Part shown: positions 33,725-42,472 of the stretch, piece by piece | Position numbering within the stretch: position 1 is the first letter of the stretch | Layout of the letters: every line of letters starts with the position of its first letter | Assembly: GCA_964484285.1 (NCBI GenBank) | Contig: CAZAEO010000003.1 | Coordinates: 1-44,336 of the forward strand | Direction: 5' to 3' | From: CAZUQP01 sp964484285 | Lineage (GTDB): Bacteria > Pseudomonadota > Gammaproteobacteria > DSM-16500 | Length of the DNA: 44,336 nt | The notes under the pieces: generated by a model | The model's input: only the letters and a program-made list of their open reading frames with translations | Told to the model about the DNA's origin: nothing | Database searches by the model: none | Translations under genes and position numbers: made by a program

Positions 33725-34807
33725 TTACCGTAATTTTAGTGTTGCTAATCCACATAACACCAATACAAATGTAATAATCCAAAAACGCACAATGACACGT
33801 GGCTCTGGCCAACCCTTTAATTCAAAATGATGATGAATCGGCGCCATACGAAAAATTCTTTTACCTGTTAATTTAAACGATGCAACTTGCAGAATCACTG
33901 AAACGGTTTCCAGCACAAAAATTCCGCCCATGAGTAACAAAACTAACTCCTGCCGCACAATAACAGCAATAATTCCTAAAGCTGCTCCTAACGATAATGC
34001 ACCCACATCCCCCATAAAAACTTGCGCAGGATAGGTATTAAACCATAAAAACCCTAGCCCTGCGCCCACTAATGCAGCGCAAAAAACAATAATCTCACCG
34101 GCACCCGGCACAAATGGAATTGCCAGGTATTTTGCAAAATTAAAATTACCGCTCGCATATGCAAACACACCTAACGCAGCAGCCACCATCACAGCAGGTA
34201 AAATAGCTAAACCGTCCAAACCGTCTGTTAAATTAACTGCATTACTAGAACCGACAATGACCAGATACGCTAACAAAATAAAAAATGGGCCTAGTGGTAA
34301 TAACATATATTTAAAAAAGGGAAAGACCAATTCCGTTTCCACAGGAGAAACCGCTGTAAAATAAAGATAACCAGCAGCAATAAAACCTAATAGTGATTGC
34401 AAAAGAAATTTACGCCGTGCAGAAAGACCACGGCTATGTTTCAACACTAATTTTAAATAATCATCCCACCAGCCAATTGCACCAAATCCCACAGTCGTCA
34501 ATAAGACTAGCCATACATAACGATTCGTTAAATCACTCCAGAGTAACGTACTCAAGACAATGGCGACCAAAACCAATGTGCCGCCCATTGTAGGGGTTCC
34601 TGCTTTTGACAAATGACTCTGCGGACCATCATGACGAACAACCTGTCCCACGTGATATCGGCTAAGCCAATAAATCATTTTGGGTCCAATCAATAAAGCC
34701 ACCGCTAAAGCAGTTAATGTGCTTAAAATGGCACGCAACGTCAAATACTGAACGACATGAAAAAAATGGAAATGCCGCGCTAATAATTCACTCAGCCAAA
34801 CGAGCAT
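33725..34807 (-). CDS. mraY: Phospho-MurNAc-pentapeptide translocase MraY
   Basis: 360 residues, ten transmembrane helices. Transfers phospho-MurNAc-pentapeptide to undecaprenyl phosphate to make lipid I. TPTMGG near residue 70, the aspartates WWDDYLKL, NAVNLTDGLDGLA, FMGDVGALSLG and APIHHHFELKG are all present. Lies only 5 bp after murE: murF, normally between them, is absent. Confidence 0.97.
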   Translation of the reverse strand: MLVWLSELLARHFHFFHVVQYLTLRAILSTLTALAVALLIGPKMIYWLSRYHVGQVVRHDGPQSHLSKAGTPTMGGTLVLVAIVLSTLLWSDLTNRYVWLVLLTTVGFGAIGWWDDYLKLVLKHSRGLSARRKFLLQSLLGFIAAGYLYFTAVSPVETELVFPFFKYMLLPLGPFFILLAYLVIVGSSNAVNLTDGLDGLAILPAVMVAAALGVFAYASGNFNFAKYLAIPFVPGAGEIIVFCAALVGAGLGFLWFNTYPAQVFMGDVGALSLGAALGIIAVIVRQELVLLLMGGIFVLETVSVILQVASFKLTGKRIFRMAPIHHHFELKGWPEPRVIVRFWIITFVLVLCGLATLKLR

Positions 34808-34812
34808 TTAAA

Positions 34813-36270
34813 CTATCTCCTGTCTAATATTTCTTTTACTACAGCCAAATCACTAAAAGGAATTTTTTCATTCCCTATTTGTTGATACATCTCGGCGCCT
34901 TTTCCAGCAATTAATACATAATCATCTGGACCAGCATATTGTATAGTGTCACGTATTGCTTTAAAACGGTCATGTTCCACAATAACTGAAACAGAACCAG
35001 AAAATCCTTCCAACATATCTATCACTATTTGCTTTGGATCTTCGTGCCGAGGATTATCATCCGTTACAACAACACCATCAGCATATTGTTCAGCAATTTT
35101 TGCCATTAGCGGTCGTTTACCACGATCACGATCACCGCCACAACCCAATACACAATATAACTTTCCATGACATTGTTGCCGTAAGGTAATCAGCACTTTT
35201 TCTAACGCATCTGGTTTATGCGCATAATCTACCACAATCAGCGGTTTTCCCTCGGCACGTAAAAACTGCATTCTACCAGGAGCAGGAGTAATATGACTTA
35301 AACAATTCAGTGCAGTCTTGAAAGGCACATCCAGCAAACAAACCGTCGTTAGCGCAGCCAATAAATTACTTAAATTAAATTGCCCGACTAATGGCGAAAA
35401 CAAATCGCCCTCACCCCATGGAGTGATCAGCTTGGCACGTATACCGGTATGATCAAAATAACATTTCTCTGCATACATATTTGCCAGAGAATTATTTTTT
35501 TCGATACTAAAACCAAAGATCGGTTGAGAAGGTGGAAGTGATGCGATGATTTCCCTGCCAAACGCATCATCTGCATTGATAACCGCATGACTTGTTTGTA
35601 TAAACAAACGTTTTTTTGCCTCGCCATACGCTTTCATAGTGCCATGATAATCTAAATGATCTCGTGTCAGATTGGTAAAAACACCTACTGTAAATCCAAT
35701 GCCATTCACCCTACCCTGATCCAAACTATGTGAGGACACTTCCATTGCCGCTATCTTCGCGCCTTGCTGTACAAAATCAGCCAATGTTCGTTGCAAGGTT
35801 ATGGCATCAGGCGTCGTAAGACTGCTTGCGTGAATAGTGCCATATAATCCATTACCCAATGTACCCACAATGCCACAAGGAACTTGCAATCGATGCAGGA
35901 TTGCCCCTACAATTTGCGTACACGAGGTTTTTCCACTGGTGCCTGTGACACCCGCAATTCGCATTTTTTTTGCGGGATAATCATAAAAGCGCGCAGCAAG
36001 CTCTCCCACCCTAGCTTTGAGCTCTGGAATAGAAATAACAGGTAATGTACGATGCCAATTTACTGCATCATTTTCTGCTTCAATTAATACAGCAGCAGCA
36101 CCTTTTTGCATTGCCTCATCAATAAATGCCTGTCCGTTAAGTTGCGTTCCTGGTAATGCCAGAAATAAAGCCCCAGGCTTGATTAAGCGACTATCAAGGG
36201 AAATATCGGCAATGTCTTTATCACGCAGAGCGGGAGGGCAAAGGTTGGTGAGTAAATCAGATAATTTCAT
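34813..36270 (-). CDS. murE: UDP-MurNAc-tripeptide synthetase MurE (meso-DAP adding)
   Basis: 485 residues. ATP-binding TGTSGKT (109-115), LTTPDA (151-156), and the DNPR motif (405-408) that recognises meso-diaminopimelate instead of lysine; hence a meso-DAP peptidoglycan as in Gram-negative bacteria. It no longer follows ftsI directly: two unrelated genes (36449-38801) lie in between, so it must use its own promoter in the 178 bp upstream gap. Confidence 0.97.
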   Translation of the reverse strand: MKLSDLLTNLCPPALRDKDIADISLDSRLIKPGALFLALPGTQLNGQAFIDEAMQKGAAAVLIEAENDAVNWHRTLPVISIPELKARVGELAARFYDYPAKKMRIAGVTGTSGKTSCTQIVGAILHRLQVPCGIVGTLGNGLYGTIHASSLTTPDAITLQRTLADFVQQGAKIAAMEVSSHSLDQGRVNGIGFTVGVFTNLTRDHLDYHGTMKAYGEAKKRLFIQTSHAVINADDAFGREIIASLPPSQPIFGFSIEKNNSLANMYAEKCYFDHTGIRAKLITPWGEGDLFSPLVGQFNLSNLLAALTTVCLLDVPFKTALNCLSHITPAPGRMQFLRAEGKPLIVVDYAHKPDALEKVLITLRQQCHGKLYCVLGCGGDRDRGKRPLMAKIAEQYADGVVVTDDNPRHEDPKQIVIDMLEGFSGSVSVIVEHDRFKAIRDTIQYAGPDDYVLIAGKGAEMYQQIGNEKIPFSDLAVVKEILDRR

Positions 36271-36448
36271 AATAATGATATCTATATGCTATAGAGAGCC
36301 ATCCTACCTCAGAATCAGTGATTTGATAACCACCCTTTTAAATGTTTAAGAAATGACTTTATTTAATAATATGTTAATTATTATTAAATAAACTAATTAT
36401 ATAACTAATATAAAGAGACACCTATTATTAAAAAACGAGGAAAATCAA
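36271..36448. promoter_or_regulatory. Divergent murE / membrane-protein promoter region with TTAA repeats
   Basis: 178 bp, very AT-rich. Toward the plus-strand gene: TTAA at 36363-36366, 36374-36377 and 36384-36387 (11 and 10 bp steps), then TATAAC (36400-36405) as a possible -10, and CGAGGAAAATC before the GTG start. The TTAA spacing resembles PmrA boxes of Legionella/Coxiella effector promoters (TTAA-N2-TT-N2-C-TTAA), though the central TT is not conserved. No clear murE promoter was picked. Confidence 0.4.
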
Positions 36449-37729
36449 GTGGTTAGCGCTCGACCTGACTATAGTAATGTAGACCTTGAGCAGATTTCAA
36501 AGCGATTTGGTATTAACCTTGTGACCATCCCTGAGGGAACAAAGCAAAGGTTAATACCTATTCTGCAAGACCTGCAATATTTGCTTAAGGCATTTGAAGC
36601 TGATGAAGATAAGCTAAGCTCCTATGCTTTGATTGATTGGGCAAAAATCTTCATTGATTTGGAAAAAGATAAGGATGCTTTAAATAAAGTTTTATTCAGT
36701 GAAGGAACGCGTTTTGCAGACTGGTCAGTGAAAAAATCAAATGTAGCGGGCGCCTGGATCTATTTTGGTTTAAATCTTGCAAGTCTTGTATTTCATCTGT
36801 TAACCACCCAGCAAGTTCGATTACCTAATGCTAAAATAGCCGATTCATCTTACGCAAGCTGGAATTATATCAGTGCGCTTGGGAATATTGTCCTTGGCCT
36901 ACGTCAAATCTTCAACCAGGGTGAAATTGGCATGGGAGTCGCCAACTTCATCAGTGGCGCACAGTTAATTGGCGTCACAGCTACTGCAAATGTCGCACAA
37001 TTCGGTACGGCGATTCAATTACCTGCTAACGCAATTTCTGCCTTAATGGGTTTTTCTTTTGCTTTCTGCATGGCAATCAGCTCTGGTATTGAATACTACC
37101 AGGCACGTCAATGCAGTAAGCGCATTGACAAATTAAAAACGAGTTTGGAAGTCGCCCAGAATAAAGAAGAAAAAACAGCGCTCCAAAACGCTATCAAGAT
37201 AGAAGAAGCCAAACGCAAAAATCACATCAGAAGTGCAAAAGCGTGGGCTGCTTCTGCAGTTGTGATGGGAGCCACTGCTATTGCAGCTTATACTATATTA
37301 AGCGGGCTTAGTTTAGGCATTATTCCTGCTGCGACCATTGCAATAGCTACTGTTTATTTTGTTGTGAGCGTGATTAGCAACTGGTGGGTCAAAAAAATCG
37401 ATCATGTTAAAAACTTAAAAATAGATCTCTTGACGGAAAGATTAAATAACAAAATAAATAAGGGAGCCTTAGGTTTGGATTACACACGAAAAATGATGGT
37501 TCATGGAAAAGGCTTTTTTAAAAAAGAAATTTCTTTAAAAGAGTATCTGCAAAACATGAAAAAAAATCCAACGAAATTAAAAGAGATAGTAATCGCATTA
37601 GAAAATAATGATAAAGAAGCTTTTAAAAAAGCGTTAGGTACTCATCGCAGTTATAAACTATTTGGCGGTTTTGGCAAAACAACAGGAAATAAAATTTATT
37701 CCTGTTTACAACAAAACAACGCTCATTAA
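36449..37729 (+). CDS. Multi-span membrane protein, unknown; candidate Dot/Icm effector
   Basis: 426 residues from a GTG at 36449 with GAGGAAAAT upstream. Not recognised. The N-terminal ~95 residues are soluble and helical; hydrophobic segments lie at about 99-118, 138-153, 161-185, 194-215, 263-284 and 290-312; a charged helical hairpin (221-262, KRIDKLKTSLEVAQNKEEK) separates the two hydrophobic blocks; the C-terminal ~110 residues are basic. Many Legionella and Coxiella effectors that target host organelles have such paired hydrophobic blocks, but that is only analogy. It stands on the plus strand inside the minus-strand dcw cluster and ends 1 bp from the convergent WD40-like gene. Confidence 0.85.
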   Translation: MVSARPDYSNVDLEQISKRFGINLVTIPEGTKQRLIPILQDLQYLLKAFEADEDKLSSYALIDWAKIFIDLEKDKDALNKVLFSEGTRFADWSVKKSNVAGAWIYFGLNLASLVFHLLTTQQVRLPNAKIADSSYASWNYISALGNIVLGLRQIFNQGEIGMGVANFISGAQLIGVTATANVAQFGTAIQLPANAISALMGFSFAFCMAISSGIEYYQARQCSKRIDKLKTSLEVAQNKEEKTALQNAIKIEEAKRKNHIRSAKAWAASAVVMGATAIAAYTILSGLSLGIIPAATIAIATVYFVVSVISNWWVKKIDHVKNLKIDLLTERLNNKINKGALGLDYTRKMMVHGKGFFKKEISLKEYLQNMKKNPTKLKEIVIALENNDKEAFKKALGTHRSYKLFGGFGKTTGNKIYSCLQQNNAH

Positions 37730-37730
37730 T

Positions 37731-38801
37731 TTATACAATAACACACGCGGAGAAAATAGAGGGCGATACATCTGTTTGCACAGATTCTGTCTGTAACGAA
37801 CTTGCCGCAAACAATCCACGCTGACTCACGGATTCTCTTTCAACATATCCTTTTGCAATAGATTTCAGTTTCACAGACCCCATCACCGAACCAAACGACG
37901 TTAAATAGACCAATGTATCTTTATCTACACACAATAATTCAAATAGCGCAGAACACGTTTGCTGTTTACCAATACATTTTCTAGCGTATACATCCCATAT
38001 CTGAATATTTCCTCTGCAATCTCCTATAACAAATTTTTTTTCATCTGCCCAAGCAGCAATTGATGTGATGGGTTCTATTGATAAGAGCGGAGGATATTCC
38101 ACTAATAATATCGGATCCCGATTTTCATTAAATTGAAATAACATCAATTGATTGCTAAGTTTGAGTGTTACTAATATGTATCCATTTGGCAAAACGGCTG
38201 CAATGATTTTTTTTACATTAAATTTTTTAAAAGATAATGCTACCTCACCTATCTGACTACCATCTTGCAAATTCCAAATATACATGGTTCCTGATTTTGT
38301 AAAACCCAGCAAAATTGTATTTGTTAATAACACCGGAGAATAAATCTCCTCCATAATAGACGTCATTGGTATTTTAACACCTGCAACATTGGGATGACTG
38401 TGCCATAGCATATAATCTGAAAAACGTTGTAATATGCTACCATCGGGTAAAATGGTATATTTTGTTTTAGGATAAAAACGACAGGAAAGTTTAGGATTTT
38501 TTTCTGCTGTCACATGATATATTTCTGGCGGTTTATTTAAATGTCCCACTACAATTTTTTCATCTTCCAGAACACCCAAAGAACTAATTAACGACGAAGT
38601 AGGAAAAGTACGAATGACTTTACGTGTTACGGAATCTATTACAGTACAGTGATGAGAATCATATTCAGATACCACAAACAGCCCACATGGTAACAAGTGT
38701 GCATGCAATGGGACAAAACGCAAAGATTTTGCGACGCTTCCCGAGGAATGCGTCAGTTCCATTTTAGATTCTTTTTCTTCTGTCATCCGATTCGATTGCA
38801 T
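37731..38801 (-). CDS. WD40-like propeller protein with C-terminal CaaX motif; candidate effector
   Basis: 356 residues. Repeated beta-blade pattern with two WD-type blade ends, GTMYIWNLQDGSQIG (171-185) and GNIQIWDVYARKCIG (264-278), and similar weaker blades (HCTVIDSVTRKVIRTF, 51-66; TILPDGSILQRF, 116-127). No signal peptide. The last four residues are CVIV, matching the eukaryotic prenylation motif Cys-aliphatic-aliphatic-X. Legionella effectors such as AnkB use a terminal CaaX for host farnesylation or geranylgeranylation. The gene starts 29 bp after the ftsI stop on the same strand, with GAGAGG 5 bp before the ATG, so it probably shares the ftsI transcript. No bacterial cell-wall role is evident. 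Confidence 0.87.
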   Translation of the reverse strand: MQSNRMTEEKESKMELTHSSGSVAKSLRFVPLHAHLLPCGLFVVSEYDSHHCTVIDSVTRKVIRTFPTSSLISSLGVLEDEKIVVGHLNKPPEIYHVTAEKNPKLSCRFYPKTKYTILPDGSILQRFSDYMLWHSHPNVAGVKIPMTSIMEEIYSPVLLTNTILLGFTKSGTMYIWNLQDGSQIGEVALSFKKFNVKKIIAAVLPNGYILVTLKLSNQLMLFQFNENRDPILLVEYPPLLSIEPITSIAAWADEKKFVIGDCRGNIQIWDVYARKCIGKQQTCSALFELLCVDKDTLVYLTSFGSVMGSVKLKSIAKGYVERESVSQRGLFAASSLQTESVQTDVSPSIFSACVIV

Positions 38802-38830
38802 ATAGACCTCTCACACCTGAGCATTAGGAA

Positions 38831-40537
38831 TTAAGCTGCATTTTTCTGCTCTTGCAATGCTGCTGGATCATCAGGCGCAATATTTAAAATTCGTAACGTA
38901 CCTTCCATGATTTTTGCAAATACCGGTCCCGACACATAACCACCGTAATATTGTTTTCCTTGCGGATCATGAATGACCACTGCCACCACAACTTTGGGGT
39001 GACTCGCTGGCGCAATCCCCACAAATGATGAAATATAATGATGTTGTTGGTAACCTTTTTCGCCTACCATTAACGCTGTGCCTGTTTTTCCTGCTATTTG
39101 ATAACCTGGAATGCGAGCAGGCGAACCTGTTCCGCCTTTCGCAACAACAGATTGCAATAATTCAAGCATAGTATGGGCAATTCTGCTATTTATAACACGT
39201 TCACCCGCAGGTGGTTGATCCACACGCAATAAACTCACCGGAATTTTAATGCCATCATTTGCCAAGGTTGCATAAGCATGTGCAAGCTGTAATGTTGTCA
39301 CTGAAATACCATATCCAAAAGAAAGCGTCGCGAGTGCAAACGGATTCCATACCGAACGCTTGATTAATCGACCCGCTTGCTCACCAGGAAAACCCATTTC
39401 TGTTATTTCACCAAATCCGATACGATGTAATAAACTCCATAATTGATTAGGTGGTAAAGACAAAATAATTTTAGTCACACCTACATTACTGGAAAGCTGT
39501 AACACTTGCATTAAGGACAATAATCCGTTGTTATTCTCATCCCGCACAAGATGATGTTCAACACGTATCCATCCTGGATATGTGTCAATCATGGTATCAG
39601 GCTTAAATTTTCCGCTATCTAATGCACTTGTAATGCTAAATGTTTTAATCGTTGAACCTGGCTCAAAAATATCCGTAACAGCACGATTACGCAAATGGTC
39701 TTTTTCTTGGAGAGAAATCTTGTTTGGATTAAATGAAGGTTGGTTCACCATCGCCAATACTTCGCCTGTTTTTATATCCAACACAACAACAGAACCTGAT
39801 GCTGCACTATTTTTTTCAACCCCTTGTAACAATTCACGATAAGCCAAATATTGAATTCTGCGATTAATACTGAGTGTCAAATCAGAACCCGCTCTTTGTT
39901 TCTGGATAGTTTGCAAGTTACTGATCACCCGTCCACGCCGATCTTTTAGCACATATTTTTTGCCGCTCGCACCGGTTAGCCAATCATTGTAAGCCAATTC
40001 CAAGCCTTCTTGTCCTTGATCATCCACATTGGTAAAACCAATGACATGCGCTGCTACTTCGCCTTCCGGATAAAATCGTTTGTAATCCTGTTGTAAATAA
40101 ATACCTGGCAACATCCAGGATTTTATTTTTTCTGCACTATCTGGAGCCACCTGTCGCTTTAGATAAACAAATTCGCGATTTTTATTTTTGTAACGTTGTA
40201 CGAGCGTCTGGATGATTTGAGGCTCTATATTTAATGCTGCACTCAACATCGTTATTTGTTTTTGACTTAAGAAAAATTCTTTTGGATTAACCCATATTGA
40301 ATACACCGAAGTACTAATAGCAAGTGGATAACCATCCCGATCCATTATCATGCCACGAAACGAGGGTTCACTGATTAAGCGTAATGCACGCGCATCACCT
40401 TGATATTGCAGAAAAGGCCGTTTGATAACAGCAAGATCAATCATACGTACAATTAATCCTGCAACAACCAACAGGACAAGCAAACTCAATAAATAAAAAC
40501 GCCATGGAATAAACGCTATTTTAAATACATATTTCAC
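38831..40537 (-). CDS. ftsI: Peptidoglycan transpeptidase FtsI (PBP3)
   Basis: 568 residues. Class B PBP for septal cross-linking. N-terminal transmembrane helix (about 13-33), RGMIMDRDG (61-69) of the non-penicillin-binding domain, and the catalytic motifs S295-TIK, S349-SN and KTGTA (about 483). Start ATG overlaps the ftsL stop. Followed by the WD40-like gene instead of murE. Confidence 0.97.
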   Translation of the reverse strand: MKYVFKIAFIPWRFYLLSLLVLLVVAGLIVRMIDLAVIKRPFLQYQGDARALRLISEPSFRGMIMDRDGYPLAISTSVYSIWVNPKEFFLSQKQITMLSAALNIEPQIIQTLVQRYKNKNREFVYLKRQVAPDSAEKIKSWMLPGIYLQQDYKRFYPEGEVAAHVIGFTNVDDQGQEGLELAYNDWLTGASGKKYVLKDRRGRVISNLQTIQKQRAGSDLTLSINRRIQYLAYRELLQGVEKNSAASGSVVVLDIKTGEVLAMVNQPSFNPNKISLQEKDHLRNRAVTDIFEPGSTIKTFSITSALDSGKFKPDTMIDTYPGWIRVEHHLVRDENNNGLLSLMQVLQLSSNVGVTKIILSLPPNQLWSLLHRIGFGEITEMGFPGEQAGRLIKRSVWNPFALATLSFGYGISVTTLQLAHAYATLANDGIKIPVSLLRVDQPPAGERVINSRIAHTMLELLQSVVAKGGTGSPARIPGYQIAGKTGTALMVGEKGYQQHHYISSFVGIAPASHPKVVVAVVIHDPQGKQYYGGYVSGPVFAKIMEGTLRILNIAPDDPAALQEQKNAA

Positions 40538-40869
40538 TCGTTCACAACCACCACTGACTTATGGTCTGGAACTACCATGCCAAGCTTGTTTTCAGCTTCA
40601 GCTTGCACACGCGCCTGCGTAGTCCAAGTACTCTTTTCTAATAAAAGTTGTCCCCATTGCACGTGAAGTTGATTACGCTCCGCAAGCGTCTGCTGTATTC
40701 CAGCATTCAATGTACGTGTTGTATTTGTAATATAAATAACACCGAGACCTGAAACAACGACAGCAAAAATCATCACAAACAGCGGCAATTGGGCTCGCGT
40801 TAAAAACGTCGAGACAACCCAACTGCGTGACAACGCACCTTGATTAAGCAAACGGGCTGCGGCATTCAT
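40534..40869 (-). CDS. ftsL: Cell division protein FtsL
   Basis: 111 residues. Small bitopic divisome protein: cytoplasmic N-terminus, one transmembrane helix (about 29-48, PLFVMIFAVVVSGLGVIYI), then a coiled coil (QTLAERNQLHVQWGQLLLE) that pairs with FtsB, and a C-terminal LGMVVPDHKSVVVV typical of the family. Overlaps rsmH upstream and ftsI downstream by ATGA-type junctions. Confidence 0.93.
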   Translation of the reverse strand: MNAAARLLNQGALSRSWVVSTFLTRAQLPLFVMIFAVVVSGLGVIYITNTTRTLNAGIQQTLAERNQLHVQWGQLLLEKSTWTTQARVQAEAENKLGMVVPDHKSVVVVNE

Positions 40870-41819
40870 GATAGCTTCTCTCCTATGCGTAAAATAGCAC
40901 TACGAGCTCGAGGATTTTCTGCTATTTCCTGCATACTTGCCTTAATTGCATGGCCAATACGTTTAAAGTGGATTTTGATATCGGCATGCTTTATCGGTAA
41001 ATTGGCAGGAATTTCCTCTCTATTTTCTTGGTATTGCATAAATTGTTTAACTAATCGATCTTCGAGTGAATGAAAACTAATAACTAATAAACGTCCTCCC
41101 ACACTTAATACTTCCAATCCTTGCGCTAGACCTAATTCCAAATCAGCTAATTCGTGATTCACCGCGATACGAATCGCCTGAAAACTGCGTGTTGCAGGAT
41201 GCTTACCTTGCTGCCAGGCCGGTATGGCTTTTGCTACAATGTCTGCCAATTGAGTTGTCGTCACAATGGGTTCGGCTTCACGCGCGGCTATAATGGCGCG
41301 CGCAATACGTCTTGCATAACGCTCCTCGCCATATGTCCACAAGACTTCAGCTAATTCTTTTTCACTCACTTTAGCAATCCACGTTGCTGCATCCATTCCT
41401 TGTGATGAATCCATACGCATGTCCAACTTGCCTGTACGCATAAAACTAAAACCACGCGCTGGATTATCTAATTGCGGTGACGACACACCCAAATCAAATA
41501 AAATTCCGCTGATTTTGCCCGATACATTTTGTTTTGCAACAAAATGTTGTAGCTCTGCAAATGTGCCATGTTGTATCGTAAAACGTTTATCGTGAGAAAA
41601 GTGTTGGGATGCGTAAGCGACTGCCTCAGGATCTTTATCCATCGCCAGTAAGCGCCCCGTTGGACCAAGCTGTTGCAATATCGCTTGCGCATGTCCACCA
41701 CGGCCAATCGTTGCATCGAGATAAACACCATCTGGTTTAATTGCAAGGTTCTCCATGACCTCTGCAAGCATCACCGATTGATGCAGATTAAATTCTTCTT
41801 TCATTCGACATGCCACCAT
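40866..41819 (-). CDS. rsmH: 16S rRNA (cytosine1402-N4)-methyltransferase RsmH
   Basis: 317 residues (also mraW). Methylates C1402 of 16S rRNA in the P site. SAM-binding LDATIGRGGHAQAIL, FDLGVSSPQLDNPARGFSF, RSFQAIRIAVNHEL and SFHSLEDRLVKQFM are present. ATG at 41819 has AGGGAAAAG upstream; MKEEFNLHQSVML at 41804, which fits the family start, is the alternative. Confidence 0.96.
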   Translation of the reverse strand: MVACRMKEEFNLHQSVMLAEVMENLAIKPDGVYLDATIGRGGHAQAILQQLGPTGRLLAMDKDPEAVAYASQHFSHDKRFTIQHGTFAELQHFVAKQNVSGKISGILFDLGVSSPQLDNPARGFSFMRTGKLDMRMDSSQGMDAATWIAKVSEKELAEVLWTYGEERYARRIARAIIAAREAEPIVTTTQLADIVAKAIPAWQQGKHPATRSFQAIRIAVNHELADLELGLAQGLEVLSVGGRLLVISFHSLEDRLVKQFMQYQENREEIPANLPIKHADIKIHFKRIGHAIKASMQEIAENPRARSAILRIGEKLS

Positions 41820-41831
41820 ATCTTTTCCCTA

Positions 41832-42287
41832 TCACAACGATAGTTTTTTCACTTCATCCGGCAACGCAGAATCGGAACTCGATTCTTCTGCCAGCCAATC
41901 TCTGCGGCGTTCTTGCCAATGTGCCTCATCCCATAATTCAAATTTTTTGCCTTGTCCGACCAACATCGCATGTTTGCTCAAGCCAGCATATTCACGTAAT
42001 AACGGCGGCAAAAGAATACGGCCATGGCTATCCAACTCAACTTCAGTTGCATGGCCTATGAGTAAACGCTGTATGCGGCGAGCTTGGGGATTAAAGCTTG
42101 GAAGTTCTGCTAATTTGCTTTCAATTTCTTCCCAAGCAGCAAATGGATAAAGCAATAAGCATTTTTCTTCAGTATCAATAGTCAAAACAACGCAGCTACG
42201 GCTTTCTTGCAGCCGTTCACGATAACGGGTAGGAATAACGATTCTACCCTTAACATCGATATTGATTCCGTTGACGCCTCTAAACAC
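41832..42287 (-). CDS. mraZ: Transcriptional regulator MraZ
   Basis: 151 residues with two AbrB-like halves, each with the DxKGR-type signature: NIDVKGRIVIPTRYRERL (9-26) and LDSHGRILLPPLLREYAGL. MraZ forms a ring and represses its own dcw promoter by binding TGGGN repeats. Start is a GTG at 42287 (MFRG, the usual beginning) with GGGAG 7 bp upstream. First gene of the dcw cluster; its own operator lies 61-95 bp upstream. Confidence 0.96.
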   Translation of the reverse strand: MFRGVNGINIDVKGRIVIPTRYRERLQESRSCVVLTIDTEEKCLLLYPFAAWEEIESKLAELPSFNPQARRIQRLLIGHATEVELDSHGRILLPPLLREYAGLSKHAMLVGQGKKFELWDEAHWQERRRDWLAEESSSDSALPDEVKKLSL

Positions 42288-42343
42288 GTCACGTCTCCCT
42301 TAACTGTCTGGAATCAGATAATTATTGGATTTCTTACGGTTCA

Positions 42344-42382
42344 AATATACCACGATTTCCCACAATAAACCACTTTTTACCA
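42344..42382 (-). promoter_or_regulatory. MraZ operator: four TGGNN repeats, 10 bp period, overlapping a -10
   Basis: On the minus strand TGGTA (42378-42382), TGGTT (42368-42372), TGGGA (42358-42362) and TGGTA (42348-42352) repeat with exact 10 bp spacing, i.e. 5 bp boxes with 5 bp spacers as reported for E. coli MraZ. The last box overlaps TATATT (42344-42349), a possible -10, consistent with autorepression. Confidence 0.85.
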
Positions 42383-42388
42383 CTATTT

Positions 42389-42404
42389 ATGCCAAAAATG
42401 GCAT
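42389..42404. promoter_or_regulatory. Palindrome ATGCCA-N4-TGGCAT beside MraZ boxes
   Basis: Perfect 6 bp inverted repeat ATGCCA AAAA TGGCAT, 6 bp beyond the outermost MraZ box in the divergent mraZ / 42526-gene region. Not in phase with the 10 bp repeats. Could be an operator for the plus-strand gene; no factor is recognised. Confidence 0.35.
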
Positions 42405-42472
42405 TTACTTCAAAGCAAGCTCACTACGACAAATGTATTAGCCAAAACTTATCCCTGTAAAATGGGCATTGA

